Shown here: positions 44,733 to 53,075 of the stretch, in pieces
Layout of the letters: each line of letters starts with the position of its first letter
Position numbering within the stretch: the stretch's first letter is position 1
DNA from: Sphingopyxis sp. QXT-31
Lineage (GTDB): Bacteria > Pseudomonadota > Alphaproteobacteria > Sphingomonadales > Sphingomonadaceae
Assembly (NCBI RefSeq): GCF_001984035.1
Contig: NZ_CP019449.1
Span: 3,787,501-3,851,500, forward strand
Direction: 5' to 3'
Length of the DNA stretch: 64,000 nt
The notes under the pieces: generated by a model
The model's database searches: none
What the model saw: the letters and a program-made list of their open reading frames with translations, nothing else
What the model was told of the DNA's origin: nothing
Program-made: the position numbers and the translations under genes

Positions 44733-46469
44733 TTAACGCCCGCGCCGCCGAAAGGCAATGGCCGCCGCGAGCAGCAGCAGCGCAAAACCGACGGGCAGCA
44801 CATTGCCATGGCGCGCGAAGAGCGTTGGCGCGTGCGCGGGCGGCACGACGGTGTCGATCCGTCCCGGCTGGTGCATCGGAACCGAATCGAGGATGCGCCC
44901 GTCGGCGTCGATCACCGCGCTGATCCCGGTGGGGGTCGAACGGATCACCGGCAACCCCTCCTCGATCGCGCGCAGCCGCGCCTGCGCCAGATGCTGCGGC
45001 GGTCCCCACGACCCGAACCAGGCGTCGTTCGACGGGTTGAAGATGAAATCGGGGCGATGCGCGCGGTCGACGACCTGCCCCGAAAAGATGATCTCGTAAC
45101 AGACCTGCAGCCCCGCCTTGCCGAAACGGCCGAGGTCGAGCGTCTTCGGCCCCGGTCCGGGCCAGAAATCGATGTCGCCTGGGGCAAGGCGCGAAAGTCC
45201 GATCGCCGACAATATCGGCCGCATCGGCAGATATTCGCCATAAGGGACGAGGTGCGCCTTGTCGTAACGCGGGCCGAGGCTGCCGTCGGCGTGCACCGTC
45301 AGCACCGCGTTGCGCGCGCCGATGGCGTCGCCGGTCTTGTCGAACTCGAGCTTCAGCCCGCCGAGCAGCATCAGGTCGCCCGGGTTCATCAGCGCCACAA
45401 GCCGCGCGCGCGCCTCCGCGGGCGAGCGGTCGTAATAGACGAAGGGATAGCCGGTCTCGAGATAGTCCGGGATCGCCGCCTCGGGCCACAGGATCAGCCG
45501 CGGGGTGGCGTCCTTGGCCGCGGTCAGCCGCGCGAGCTTGGCGAAATTGGCGTCGGCCTTGGCGCCGACCCATTTGTCCTGCTGGCCGACATTGGGCTGG
45601 ACGACGGTGATGGGGACGGGTGGGGCTGTTTGGATAACCGTTTTGGTTGCCATCTCCAAAAGCGACTGCGGTGTAAGCCAAAGCGCCATCGCAAATGACC
45701 AAGTCAATACCGTAGCAATATTACTGCTGTTGAACTTTGGATGCGAAGACTGTCTCACGTAAATCCAAAGCCGGAATGCGACGCCAAGGTTGAGCAGCAA
45801 AAGTCCCGACGCCCCGTATGTTCCGATCCATCGGATCAAAGCGGGCCCGTGAAAGTCCCGCAATATGATGACCGTCAACGGATTCCACGCAAACCCCGTG
45901 AACACCCAGCTGCGCAGCCATTCGGTCAGCGTCCACAGCGCGGCGAAGGCGAGGATGAAGGAGAGCGAAATCCTCCCCGGAACGGGGACGGGGACCGGCG
46001 AAGCCGGTGGAGGGGGCTCGCGGCTTTCCGCAGCGTCGGCCGAAGGACGCGGGTCCCCTCCGTTAGCGCTGCGCGCTGCCACCTCCCCGTTCCGGGGAGG
46101 ATTTTTCTGAACGAACCACCACCCCCCCCACGCCGCCAGCGCCGGATAGACCGCCAGGTACAGCGCCAGCAGCACCACCGCGATCCACCCGAGCCACGCG
46201 GGCATCGCCGCCTGATAGGTGAAGGCGGTCGCGATCCAGTTCAGCCCGATCGTGAAATGCCCGACCCCGAAGGCCCAGCCGATGCCGAGCGCGCGCCAGC
46301 CCTTCGGAGCGCGCGCCACCAGCGCCATCCACGCCGCGAGCGCGACCAGCGTCAGCGGCCACAGGTGGAGCGGCGCAAAACCCGTCGCCGACACGGCGCC
46401 GAGCAGCAGGGCGAGAAGCTTGGGCCAGCGGTCGGCGAAAGCGGCGATGCGGGAGGAGAGCGCGGTCAC
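44733..46469 (-). CDS. lnt: Apolipoprotein N-acyltransferase with repeat-derived insert
   Basis: A 578-residue inner-membrane enzyme that adds the third acyl chain to lipoproteins. About seven hydrophobic N-terminal helices precede a nitrilase-like domain with the catalytic Glu in LWPEAAIPD, Lys in YDKAHLVPYGEY and Cys in LQVCYEIIF. The start is GTG at 46469. The oddity is residues about 122-167 (KNPPRNGEVAARSANGG through to PVPVPGRIS), encoded exactly by a family C palindromic repeat (45968-46104) inserted in frame between two membrane helices. Without it the protein would be about 532 residues, the usual size. It precedes metK by 52 bases. Whether the enzyme is active is not known, but the catalytic part is intact. 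Confidence 0.92.
   Translation of the reverse strand: MTALSSRIAAFADRWPKLLALLLGAVSATGFAPLHLWPLTLVALAAWMALVARAPKGWRALGIGWAFGVGHFTIGLNWIATAFTYQAAMPAWLGWIAVVLLALYLAVYPALAAWGGWWFVQKNPPRNGEVAARSANGGDPRPSADAAESREPPPPASPVPVPVPGRISLSFILAFAALWTLTEWLRSWVFTGFAWNPLTVIILRDFHGPALIRWIGTYGASGLLLLNLGVAFRLWIYVRQSSHPKFNSSNIATVLTWSFAMALWLTPQSLLEMATKTVIQTAPPVPITVVQPNVGQQDKWVGAKADANFAKLARLTAAKDATPRLILWPEAAIPDYLETGYPFVYYDRSPAEARARLVALMNPGDLMLLGGLKLEFDKTGDAIGARNAVLTVHADGSLGPRYDKAHLVPYGEYLPMRPILSAIGLSRLAPGDIDFWPGPGPKTLDLGRFGKAGLQVCYEIIFSGQVVDRAHRPDFIFNPSNDAWFGSWGPPQHLAQARLRAIEEGLPVIRSTPTGISAVIDADGRILDSVPMHQPGRIDTVVPPAHAPTLFARHGNVLPVGFALLLLAAAIAFRRRGR
45968..46104. repeat. Palindromic repeat, family C, copy 3, inside lnt
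   Basis: Ends AAATCCTCCCCGGAACGGGG and CCCCGTTCCGGGGAGGATTT are complementary. Internal hairpins are ACCGGC-GAA-GCCGGT and AGCGC-TGC-GCGCT, followed by the shared GCCACCTCCCC. It is the only family C copy within a coding sequence, and is 137 bases long. Confidence 0.85.
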
Positions 46470-46502
46470 GCGCGCTCTATTAGCCGCACGGCTGCGCGCC
46501 CA

Positions 46503-46976
46503 CTAGAGCATATATTTCATCCGGATCGCCTGCTCACTGTCGCCCGTCACCGCAAAGCTCGCCGATTTGAAGCTCGGCGCGCCCACCGTGATCGTCGGGT
46601 TGCGCGAGAAGCCGAAGCCTTCGCGGGGCAGGAAGATCGCGAGGTCCATCTTGTTGTTGCTGTTCTCGTCGTGGACGACCGCGATCGCATAGGTGCCGTT
46701 CGCGGGCGCCGCGACCCTGAAATGCGCGGCGTCGACCGCCTTCACCGCCATCTTCACCGACGCCTTGTCCTTGCTGCAGTCGGGAAAGGCCTTGGCATTG
46801 GTCGTCAGGCAGACGAGCACCTGGCCATTCATGTTGCGCAGCCCGGAGATGCTGACGTCGATGCTAGGCCTGCCGGATTCAGGAGGGGGGGCGCTCGCCG
46901 CGGTCAGCGACAGCAAAGCTGCCAAGCCCCAGATCGGTGCCGCACGCCTTGTCCCAGAAACGGAAATAAAGCCCAT
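46503..46976 (-). CDS. DUF2141-like secreted protein
   Basis: A 157-residue protein with a signal peptide (about 10-32, ALLSLTAASAPP). The mature domain matches the DUF2141 pattern: a short beta protein with GQVLVCLTTNAKAFPDC, FRVAAPANGTYAIAVVHDENSNNKMD and GFGFSRNPTI. The DENxNxxxD segment is the most conserved part of the family, and the two Cys may pair. The start at 46976 lies inside the upstream hydroxylase-family gene, giving a 98-base overlap in another frame; GGGGGA sits 5 bases before it. Members often accompany fatty-acid-hydroxylase or carotenoid genes in my recollection; function is unknown. Confidence 0.82.
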   Translation of the reverse strand: MGFISVSGTRRAAPIWGLAALLSLTAASAPPPESGRPSIDVSISGLRNMNGQVLVCLTTNAKAFPDCSKDKASVKMAVKAVDAAHFRVAAPANGTYAIAVVHDENSNNKMDLAIFLPREGFGFSRNPTITVGAPSFKSASFAVTGDSEQAIRMKYML

Positions 46977-47631
46977 AATTCCCCCGATAGGCGGCGTGAT
47001 GCTGCTGATGGTGCGTCGCGGTTATCAGCCAGCGCCCTGCCGGTCCATGAACAAGCGCGCGCGGGAACATCTCCCACCCCATATGATTTCCGACCCCCAT
47101 CACCGTCATGATCGTCAGCACCAGCCCGAGCACCGCGACATGGATCGGGATCAGAAACACCAGCGCCGGGATCACCACCGCGCCGGTGATCGCCTCGACC
47201 GGGTGGAAGCTCATCGCCGCCCAGGCCGTCGGCGGGCGGCTGTCGTGATGCACCGCATGCGCGATGCGGAACCACTTCGGCCGGTGCATCCACCGATGCG
47301 TCCAGTAGAACCATGTGTCGTGGATCAGCAGGTAGGCGAGCAGGCTCACCGGCAGATACCAGCGCGGAAAGGCGCCGACATCGGCGTAGATTCGCGTCCA
47401 GCCATGCGCCTGCCACCCCCAGGCGACGACGCCCGCGGGGATGCCGTAGATCGCCGCGCTCGCCAGGCTCCAGCCGATCTCGCGCTTCATCTGCGGCTCC
47501 AGCCCGCGATAGAGGCCGGGATGCTTGATCCGCGTTGCGAGCGCGAAGCCGCCGCTGCTGATCAGATAGCGCACCCCGACGATCGCGGTCATCGCCAGCG
47601 CCGACAGCAGGATTGCGAGCGTCGTCGTCAT
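46879..47631 (-). CDS. Sterol desaturase/fatty acid hydroxylase family protein
   Basis: A 250-residue integral membrane di-iron enzyme. Four or five hydrophobic segments carry the histidine boxes HDTWFYWTHRWMHR, HAVHHDSR and HHQQHH, the full set for the fatty acid hydroxylase superfamily. These enzymes hydroxylate or desaturate lipids, sterols or carotenoids. The motif spacing is not that of CrtZ, so I do not assign it to carotenoid hydroxylation although crt genes lie close by. It overlaps the DUF2141 gene by 98 bases at its 3' end and the acetyltransferase by 4 bases at its 5' end, so all three form a compact minus-strand unit. Confidence 0.88.
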   Translation of the reverse strand: MTTTLAILLSALAMTAIVGVRYLISSGGFALATRIKHPGLYRGLEPQMKREIGWSLASAAIYGIPAGVVAWGWQAHGWTRIYADVGAFPRWYLPVSLLAYLLIHDTWFYWTHRWMHRPKWFRIAHAVHHDSRPPTAWAAMSFHPVEAITGAVVIPALVFLIPIHVAVLGLVLTIMTVMGVGNHMGWEMFPRALVHGPAGRWLITATHHQQHHAAYRGNYGLYFRFWDKACGTDLGLGSFAVADRGERPPS

Positions 47632-48155
47632 GCCGGCGCACTCGCCATGCCGTCACCCAGACTGCGCTGCATATAGACGGTGTCGAGCCAGCGCCCGTGC
47701 TTCCATCCCATGCCCGCAAGCCGCCCGGCGTGGGTAAAGCCGCACGCGGCGTGAAGCGCGACCGAGGCGGGCTCGGCGCCGCCGATCACCGCGACCATCG
47801 TGCGAAAACCGCTCGCTTCGGCGGCGACCAGCAGCGCGCCCAGCAACGCGCGCCCGACCCCGCGCCCCTGCGCGGCGGGTGCGACATAGATGCTGTCCTC
47901 GCACGCCCAGGCATAGGCGGCGCGCGGGCGGAACTGGCTGGCATAGGCATAGCCGAGCAGCGCGCCATCGGCATCGCGCGCCGCGAGGAAGGGCCAGCCC
48001 CTGGCAATATAATCGGCGATCATCGCCTCGGTCGCGGCGATGCTGCGCGGCTCGGTGTCGTAGCTCGCGGTGCCGTGCGCGACATGATGCGCATAGATCG
48101 CGGCGATCGCGGCCGCGTCGTCGGTCGTGGCGGGCTGGATGCGCGGGTCGGCCAT
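47628..48155 (-). CDS. GNAT N-acetyltransferase, phosphinothricin-acetyltransferase-like
   Basis: A 175-residue acetyl-CoA-dependent transferase. The GNAT core is clear: IQPATTDDAAAIAAIYAHHV at the N terminus, the acetyl-CoA loop VAPAAQGRGVGRALLGALL and the C-terminal HAACGFTHAGRLAGMGWKHGRW. This last motif is typical of the PAT/Bar-like branch, which acetylates small amines such as phosphinothricin or methionine sulfoximine. It overlaps the next gene by 4 bases (ATGA). The start at 48155 is preferred because MADPRIQPA is the normal N terminus; 9 more residues are possible. It diverges from crtY across 74 bases. Confidence 0.87.
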   Translation of the reverse strand: MADPRIQPATTDDAAAIAAIYAHHVAHGTASYDTEPRSIAATEAMIADYIARGWPFLAARDADGALLGYAYASQFRPRAAYAWACEDSIYVAPAAQGRGVGRALLGALLVAAEASGFRTMVAVIGGAEPASVALHAACGFTHAGRLAGMGWKHGRWLDTVYMQRSLGDGMASAPA

Positions 48156-48229
48156 GGATTCGCGATAGCGCGTACACGCCATGGCGCAATCGCTTTGCGC
48201 CCGGCAGCAAGCGCGGCTAGGGCGGGAGG

Positions 48230-49384
48230 ATGACCAGCCGCTCCTCCTCGTGCGACATCGCCATCGTCGGCGGCGGACTCGCGGGCGGGCTCGCGGCGCT
48301 GGCGCTCGCGACGAAGCGGCCCGACCTCGACATACGGCTGGTCGAGCCCGAGGCGATCGGCGGCAATCATATCTGGTCCTTCTTCGACAGCGACATCGCC
48401 GCGCAGGACCGTTGGCTCGTCGCGCCGCTCGTCCGCCACCATTGGCACGGCTACGACGTGCGCTTCCCGCACCACGCGCGCACCCTGCGCATGGGCTACA
48501 AGAGCATCACCGGCGAGGCACTGGCCGAGGCGGTGGCCGCGGCGCTGCCCAAGGGGCGCATCGTCGCCGACCGCGCCAAGCACGTCGCGGCGGACCATAT
48601 CCTATTCGGCCGCGGCGGGCGGCTCGATGCGAAGCATGTCATCGACGCGCGCGGGGCGGGCAATCTGTCGGCGCTCACCTGCGGCTGGCAGAAATTCGTC
48701 GGCCAGGCGCTGACCGTGAAGGGCGGCCACGGGCTCGCGCACCCGGTGGTGATGGACGCGCGCGTCGCACAGCTCGACGGCTATCGTTTCATCTATCTGC
48801 TGCCGCTCGACGAAGCGACGATCTTCGTCGAGGACACCTATTACAGCGACAGTCCCGATCTCGACGCCGACCTGGTCCGCGAACGCATCGGCGCCTATGC
48901 CGCGTGGCGCGAGTGGGAGGTCACCGGCGTGTCGCGCGAGGAAACGGGGGTGCTGCCGGTTGTGATCGCGGGCGACTTCGACCGTTTCTGGCCCGCGGGC
49001 GACAAGGTCGGACGGATCGGCACGCGCGCCGGCGCCTTCCACGCGACCACCGGCTATTCCTTGCCCGATGCGGTGCGCACCGCGGTCGCGCTGCCCGGGC
49101 TGGTCGATCGCGCCGATCTGCCCGCAAAGCTGCGCGCTCGCGCGGCGCGTGGCTGGCGGCGCCAGCGTTTCTACCGCCTGCTCGACACGATGCTGTTTCG
49201 CGCCGCCGAGCCCGCCGAGCGCGTGCGCATCTTCGAGCGTTTCTATCGCCTGTCGCCGCGGCTGATCGCGCGCTTCTACGCCGGGCAGTCGACAAGCGGC
49301 GACAAGCTCCGTCTCCTGTCGGGCAAGCCGCCCGTTCCCATCGGGCGCGCGCTGGGCGCGGTGCGAAATCTGGACTGGAAATAA
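48230..49384 (+). CDS. crtY: Lycopene beta-cyclase
   Basis: A 384-residue FAD/NAD(P)-binding enzyme that closes both beta rings of lycopene to give beta-carotene. The dinucleotide motif is IAIVGGGLAGGLAALALA. CrtY-specific blocks are NHIWSFFDSD, QKFVGQALTV, RFIYLLPLDEATIFVEDTYYSD and HATTGYSLPDAVRTA. Full length. GGGAGG abuts the ATG without a spacer and no upstream in-frame start is possible (a stop precedes it), so initiation may be weak. It begins the carotenoid unit; the next gene's start overlaps its stop by 1 base (TAATG). Confidence 0.94.
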   Translation: MTSRSSSCDIAIVGGGLAGGLAALALATKRPDLDIRLVEPEAIGGNHIWSFFDSDIAAQDRWLVAPLVRHHWHGYDVRFPHHARTLRMGYKSITGEALAEAVAAALPKGRIVADRAKHVAADHILFGRGGRLDAKHVIDARGAGNLSALTCGWQKFVGQALTVKGGHGLAHPVVMDARVAQLDGYRFIYLLPLDEATIFVEDTYYSDSPDLDADLVRERIGAYAAWREWEVTGVSREETGVLPVVIAGDFDRFWPAGDKVGRIGTRAGAFHATTGYSLPDAVRTAVALPGLVDRADLPAKLRARAARGWRRQRFYRLLDTMLFRAAEPAERVRIFERFYRLSPRLIARFYAGQSTSGDKLRLLSGKPPVPIGRALGAVRNLDWK

Positions 49385-50871
49385 TGAAAAAAGCCATCGT
49401 CATCGGCGCCGGTTTCGGCGGCCTCGCGCTCGCGATCCGGCTGCAGTCGGCGGGGGTCGCGACGACGATCGTCGAGGCGCGCGACAAGCCCGGCGGGCGC
49501 GCCTATCATTGGAAACAGGACGGCTTCACCTTCGACGCCGGGCCGACCGTGATCACCGATCCGCCGTGCCTGCACGAGCTGTGGGCCTTGAGCGGGCACG
49601 ACATGGCGGCCGACGTCGATCTGATGCCGGTCATGCCATTCTATCGCCTGAACTGGCCCGACGGCACGAATTTCGACTATTCGAACGACGCGGCCGCGCT
49701 CGCCGCCGAGATCGCCAGGCTCAACCCCGCCGACGTTGCGGGATATGAGAAATTCCTGACCTATTCGAAGGGCGTCTACGAACAGGGCTATGTAAAACTC
49801 GGTTCGGTGGCCTTCCTCGACTTCGCCTCGATGATCAAGGCGGCCCCGGCGCTGATGAAATATCAGGCGTGGCGCAGCGTATATTCGATCGTTTGCTCTT
49901 ATGTGCAGGACGAAAGGCTACGGCAGGCCTTGTCCTTCCATACGCTGCTGGTGGGCGGCAATCCGATGACGACCAGCAGCATCTATGCGCTGATCCACAC
50001 GATCGAGAAGGACGGCGGTGTGTGGTTCGCGCGCGGCGGCACCAATGCGCTGGTCGCCGGCATGGTGCGGTTGTTCGAGCGGCTCGGCGGCACGCTACGG
50101 CTCGGCGACCCGGTGACGAAAATCGAAACGCAGGGCGACCGCGCGACCGGCGTGACGACCGCGAGCGGCTGGCACGCCGCCGCCGATATGGTCGCGTGCA
50201 ACGGCGACCTGATGCACAGCTACCGCGACCTGCTCGGTCACAAGCGCGGGCCCAAGGTCGCGAAGAGCCTCGCGCGCAAGCGCTGGTCGCCGTCGCTGTT
50301 CGTCGTGCATTTAGGGGTCAAAGGCGACTATCCCGATATCGCGCACCACAGCATCCTCTTCGGTCCCCGCTACAAGGGCTTGCTCGACGACATCTACAAG
50401 AACGGCGTCGTGCCGGGCGACTTCTCGCTCTATCTTCACCATCCCAGCATCACCGACCCGGGTATGGCGCCACCCGGCCATGCCAGCTTCTACGCGCTCG
50501 CCCCGGTCGCGCATCTCGGCAAGGCACAGGCCGACTGGGACGGAGATTTCGGACGCCAGTTCGCCGACGCGATCCTCGACGAGGTCGAGGCGCGCGTTTT
50601 GCCCGGTCTCCGCGACAATCTCGTCACCAGCTTCCACTACACTCCGGCCGATTTCGGCCGCGACCTGTCGGCGCATCTGGGCAGCGCGTTCAGCCTCGAA
50701 CCCGTGCTCTGGCAAAGCGCATATTTCCGCGCCCACAACCGCGATGATGTTATCGACAATCTCTATTTTGTGGGAGCGGGCACGCATCCGGGCGCAGGCA
50801 TCCCGGGCGTTGTCGGAAGCGCGAAAGCGACGGCTGCGCTTATGCTCGAATCCCAAACCCGTTCGCCCTGA
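49384..50871 (+). CDS. crtI: Phytoene desaturase
   Basis: A 495-residue FAD enzyme introducing double bonds into phytoene to give lycopene. The N-terminal FAD motif is AIVIGAGFGGLALAIRLQ, followed by EARDKPGGRAYHW and the family's FDAGPTVITDP. The C-terminal block NLYFVGAGTHPGAGIPGVVGSA is diagnostic for bacterial CrtI. Membrane-associated. The ATG overlaps the crtY stop. Oddity: the last codons (encoding TRSP and the TGA stop) lie within the first arm of a palindromic repeat, so the C terminus may have been rewritten by that element. Confidence 0.95.
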   Translation: MKKAIVIGAGFGGLALAIRLQSAGVATTIVEARDKPGGRAYHWKQDGFTFDAGPTVITDPPCLHELWALSGHDMAADVDLMPVMPFYRLNWPDGTNFDYSNDAAALAAEIARLNPADVAGYEKFLTYSKGVYEQGYVKLGSVAFLDFASMIKAAPALMKYQAWRSVYSIVCSYVQDERLRQALSFHTLLVGGNPMTTSSIYALIHTIEKDGGVWFARGGTNALVAGMVRLFERLGGTLRLGDPVTKIETQGDRATGVTTASGWHAAADMVACNGDLMHSYRDLLGHKRGPKVAKSLARKRWSPSLFVVHLGVKGDYPDIAHHSILFGPRYKGLLDDIYKNGVVPGDFSLYLHHPSITDPGMAPPGHASFYALAPVAHLGKAQADWDGDFGRQFADAILDEVEARVLPGLRDNLVTSFHYTPADFGRDLSAHLGSAFSLEPVLWQSAYFRAHNRDDVIDNLYFVGAGTHPGAGIPGVVGSAKATAALMLESQTRSP

Positions 50872-50945
50872 GCTTGTCGAAGGGCCGTTCTTCCTTCAAA
50901 GCCGCAGGAAGAAGTACAGGGCTTCGACAAGCTCAGCCCGAACGG
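50859..50945. repeat. Palindromic repeat, family B, overlapping the crtI stop
   Basis: CCGTTCGCCCTGAGCTTGTC starts at 50859, and its imperfect complement GACAAGCTCAGCCCGAACGG ends at 50945. The core CTGAGCTTGTCGAAG is exact; the CC/GG positions next to it mismatch. The crtI TGA (50869-50871) lies inside the left arm. It occupies most of the gap before the LOG gene. Confidence 0.82.
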
Positions 50946-50967
50946 AATTTTTGAAAGCACCCACGCG

Positions 50968-51549
50968 ATGAAACGCCTCGCCGTCTATTGTGGCTCCGCC
51001 ACCCCCGCCGACCCGATCTACATCGACACCGCGCGCCATGTCGGGCGCACCCTCGCCGAAAAGGGCATCGGCGTCGTCTACGGCGGCGGGCGGCTCGGGC
51101 TGATGGGCGCGGTCGCCGACAGCGCGCTCGAAGCCGGCGGCGAAGTCATTGGCGTGATCCCCGACGCGCTCGTCGGCAGCGAGGTCGCGCACCGCGGCTG
51201 CACCGAACTCCACGTCGTGTCGGGCATGCACGAGCGCAAGCGCATGTTCACCGACCTCAGCGACGGCTTCCTCACCATCCCCGGCGGCGTCGGCACGATG
51301 GACGAACTCTGGGAAGCGATCAGCTGGGCGCAGCTCGGCTATCACGCCAAGCCCGTCGGGCTGCTCAACGCCGCGGGTTTCTACAACGACCTGATCGCCT
51401 TCAACCAGCATATGATTTCGGTCGGCTTCATCCGTCCCGCGCACGCCGGGATCATGGTCGTCGATGCCAGCCTCGAGCCCTTGCTCGGCAAGATGGCGGC
51501 GTATCAGCCGCACGCGCCGATCTTCGCGATGAAGGCCGACGACCTCTAG
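50968..51549 (+). CDS. LOG family Rossmann protein (TIGR00730-type)
   Basis: A 193-residue protein with the LOG/lysine-decarboxylase-like fold. YCGSATPADPIY and YGGGRLGLMGAVAD open the nucleotide-binding half; the active-site motif PGGVGTMDELWEAISW (PGGxGTxxE) and the helix with HERKRMFTD are intact. Studied members hydrolyse nucleoside 5'-monophosphates, releasing a base (cytokinin activation in plants; AMP nucleosidase-like in bacteria). It sits inside the carotenoid cluster, with its TAG immediately followed by the crtB ATG, yet has no evident role in carotenoids. The downstream pnuC-nadR pair suggests a nucleotide/NAD link (inference). Confidence 0.88.
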   Translation: MKRLAVYCGSATPADPIYIDTARHVGRTLAEKGIGVVYGGGRLGLMGAVADSALEAGGEVIGVIPDALVGSEVAHRGCTELHVVSGMHERKRMFTDLSDGFLTIPGGVGTMDELWEAISWAQLGYHAKPVGLLNAAGFYNDLIAFNQHMISVGFIRPAHAGIMVVDASLEPLLGKMAAYQPHAPIFAMKADDL

Positions 51550-52509
51550 ATGGAGCGCGCGGGGGGCTATGACGCGCACGACCTGCACGGCTTCGCGCAC
51601 GACAGCATCGCGCAGGGCTCGAAAAGCTTCGCACTCGCCAGCCGGTTGTTCGACCGCGAAACGCGCGAGCGCGTGTGGCTGCTCTACGCCTGGTGCCGCG
51701 CCGCCGACGATCTGACCGATGGGCAGGATCATGGCGGCGCGATGACCGCGGGCCATGACGCCAGGGCCGCGGTCGCGCGCATCCGCGAGCTCACCGACCG
51801 GGCCTATAAGGGCGAGCCGACGGGCGAGTCCGCCTTCGACGCCTTGGGTTACCTGCTCACCGAAGTCGCCATCCCGCGCGCGGTGATCGACGACATCGTC
51901 GCGGGTTTCGAGCTCGACGCTGCCGACTGGCGTCCGCGCAGCGAGGCCGACCTGCTGCGCTATTGCTATCATGTCGCGGGCGCGGTCGGGGTGGCGATGG
52001 CGCTGGTGATGGGCATCGACCCCAAGGACGAGACGACGCTCGACCGCGCCTGCGACCTCGGCATCGCCTTCCAGCTTGCCAATATCGCGCGCGACGTGGC
52101 CGAGGATGCCGCCGCCGACCGCTGTTACCTGCCCGTCGAATGGATGGTCGAACTCGACATCCCGCCCGGCCAGCACATGCACCCCGCCTTTCGCCCGCGG
52201 CTTTCGATCATGGCCAAATGGCTCTCCGAAATGGCCGAGGAATATGAGGCGTCGGCGCGCTGGGGCGCACGCAAATTGCCCCCGCGCAGCCGCTGGGCGG
52301 TACTCGCCGCCGCGGGCATCTATGGCGACATCGCGCGCGAGGTGCGGGCGCGCGGCGACCATGCGTGGGACCACCGCGCGGGCACCTCGCTCGTCGCCAA
52401 GCTCGGCTGGGTCGCGCGCGCCGGCTGGTCGGTGCTGCGCCGCCCGCCGCAGCGGCGGATCGACCGCGACGGCCTGTGGACGCGGCCGCGGAGCGGCACC
52501 GCGGCATGA
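51550..52509 (+). CDS. crtB: Phytoene synthase
   Basis: A 319-residue prenyl-transferring enzyme that condenses two geranylgeranyl diphosphates to phytoene, the first carotenoid-specific step. The first Asp-rich motif is WCRAADDLTDGQ, the second is FQLANIARDVAEDAAADRCYLP, and the C-terminal RWAVLAAAGIYGDIAREV is typical. The ATG follows the LOG stop with no gap, and its own stop overlaps pnuC by 4 bases (ATGA). With crtY and crtI it completes beta-carotene synthesis from GGPP; crtE and hydroxylase genes are not in the window. Confidence 0.95.
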   Translation: MERAGGYDAHDLHGFAHDSIAQGSKSFALASRLFDRETRERVWLLYAWCRAADDLTDGQDHGGAMTAGHDARAAVARIRELTDRAYKGEPTGESAFDALGYLLTEVAIPRAVIDDIVAGFELDAADWRPRSEADLLRYCYHVAGAVGVAMALVMGIDPKDETTLDRACDLGIAFQLANIARDVAEDAAADRCYLPVEWMVELDIPPGQHMHPAFRPRLSIMAKWLSEMAEEYEASARWGARKLPPRSRWAVLAAAGIYGDIAREVRARGDHAWDHRAGTSLVAKLGWVARAGWSVLRRPPQRRIDRDGLWTRPRSGTAA

Positions 52510-53075
52510 GCGAATGGGAATGGGTGGCGGTCGTGCTCGGCCTGCTCAACGTAGCGCTCGTCGTCGCGCGCAGCGTCTGGAACTATCCCTTCGGGCTCGC
52601 AATGGTCTGCATCTACGCGCTGATCTTCTATGAGACGCGGCTCTACAGCGACGCGCTGCTCCAGCTCTTTTTCTTCGTCGTGCAGATCTACGGCTGGATC
52701 GCGTGGCGCGCGGCGAGCGCGGCGGCGCAAGTGCCGGTGCGTTGGATGGCGCCCAAAAGCCGCGCCCTCTGGGCCGCGGGGATCGTCGCGGCGTGGCTGG
52801 TGTGGAGCGCGGGCATGGCGCGCTTTACCGACGCCGCCGCGCCGTGGGTCGACGGCGCCATAGCGATGATGAGCGTCGCGGCGCAAATATTGATGGCGCG
52901 CCGGATGGTCGAAAATTGGTGGCTGTGGATCGGGGTCGACCTGCTCGCCATCCCGCTTTTCGCCTCGCGCGGGCTGGTGCTGACAGCGGGGCTCTATGCC
53001 CTGTTTCTGCTGATGTCGCTCGTCGGCCTGATCCAGTGGCGCCGGGCGGCAGCGGATGGAAAGGCGGCGGCATGA
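52506..53075 (+). CDS. pnuC: Nicotinamide riboside transporter PnuC
   Basis: A 189-residue inner-membrane protein of the SWEET-like PnuC family with about six or seven helices. The N-terminal motif WNYPFGLAMVCIYALIFYETRLYSDALLQLFFFVVQIYGW (read in parts) has the diagnostic Trp-Asn-Tyr-Pro and Gln-x-Tyr-Gly-Trp; NWWLWIGVDLLAIPLF is the second conserved block. It takes up nicotinamide riboside by facilitated diffusion, trapped by phosphorylation. It overlaps crtB upstream (ATGA) and the NadR-like gene downstream (ATGA), so it is translated with both. The partner kinase is next door, which supports the substrate call. Confidence 0.92.
   Translation: MSEWEWVAVVLGLLNVALVVARSVWNYPFGLAMVCIYALIFYETRLYSDALLQLFFFVVQIYGWIAWRAASAAAQVPVRWMAPKSRALWAAGIVAAWLVWSAGMARFTDAAAPWVDGAIAMMSVAAQILMARRMVENWWLWIGVDLLAIPLFASRGLVLTAGLYALFLLMSLVGLIQWRRAAADGKAAA

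Noticed and set aside
46879..47631. Calling the hydroxylase-family gene crtZ because crt genes are close
   Set aside because: The histidine-box spacing is that of sterol desaturase/fatty acid hydroxylases, not beta-carotene hydroxylase, and the gene is on the opposite strand in another unit.
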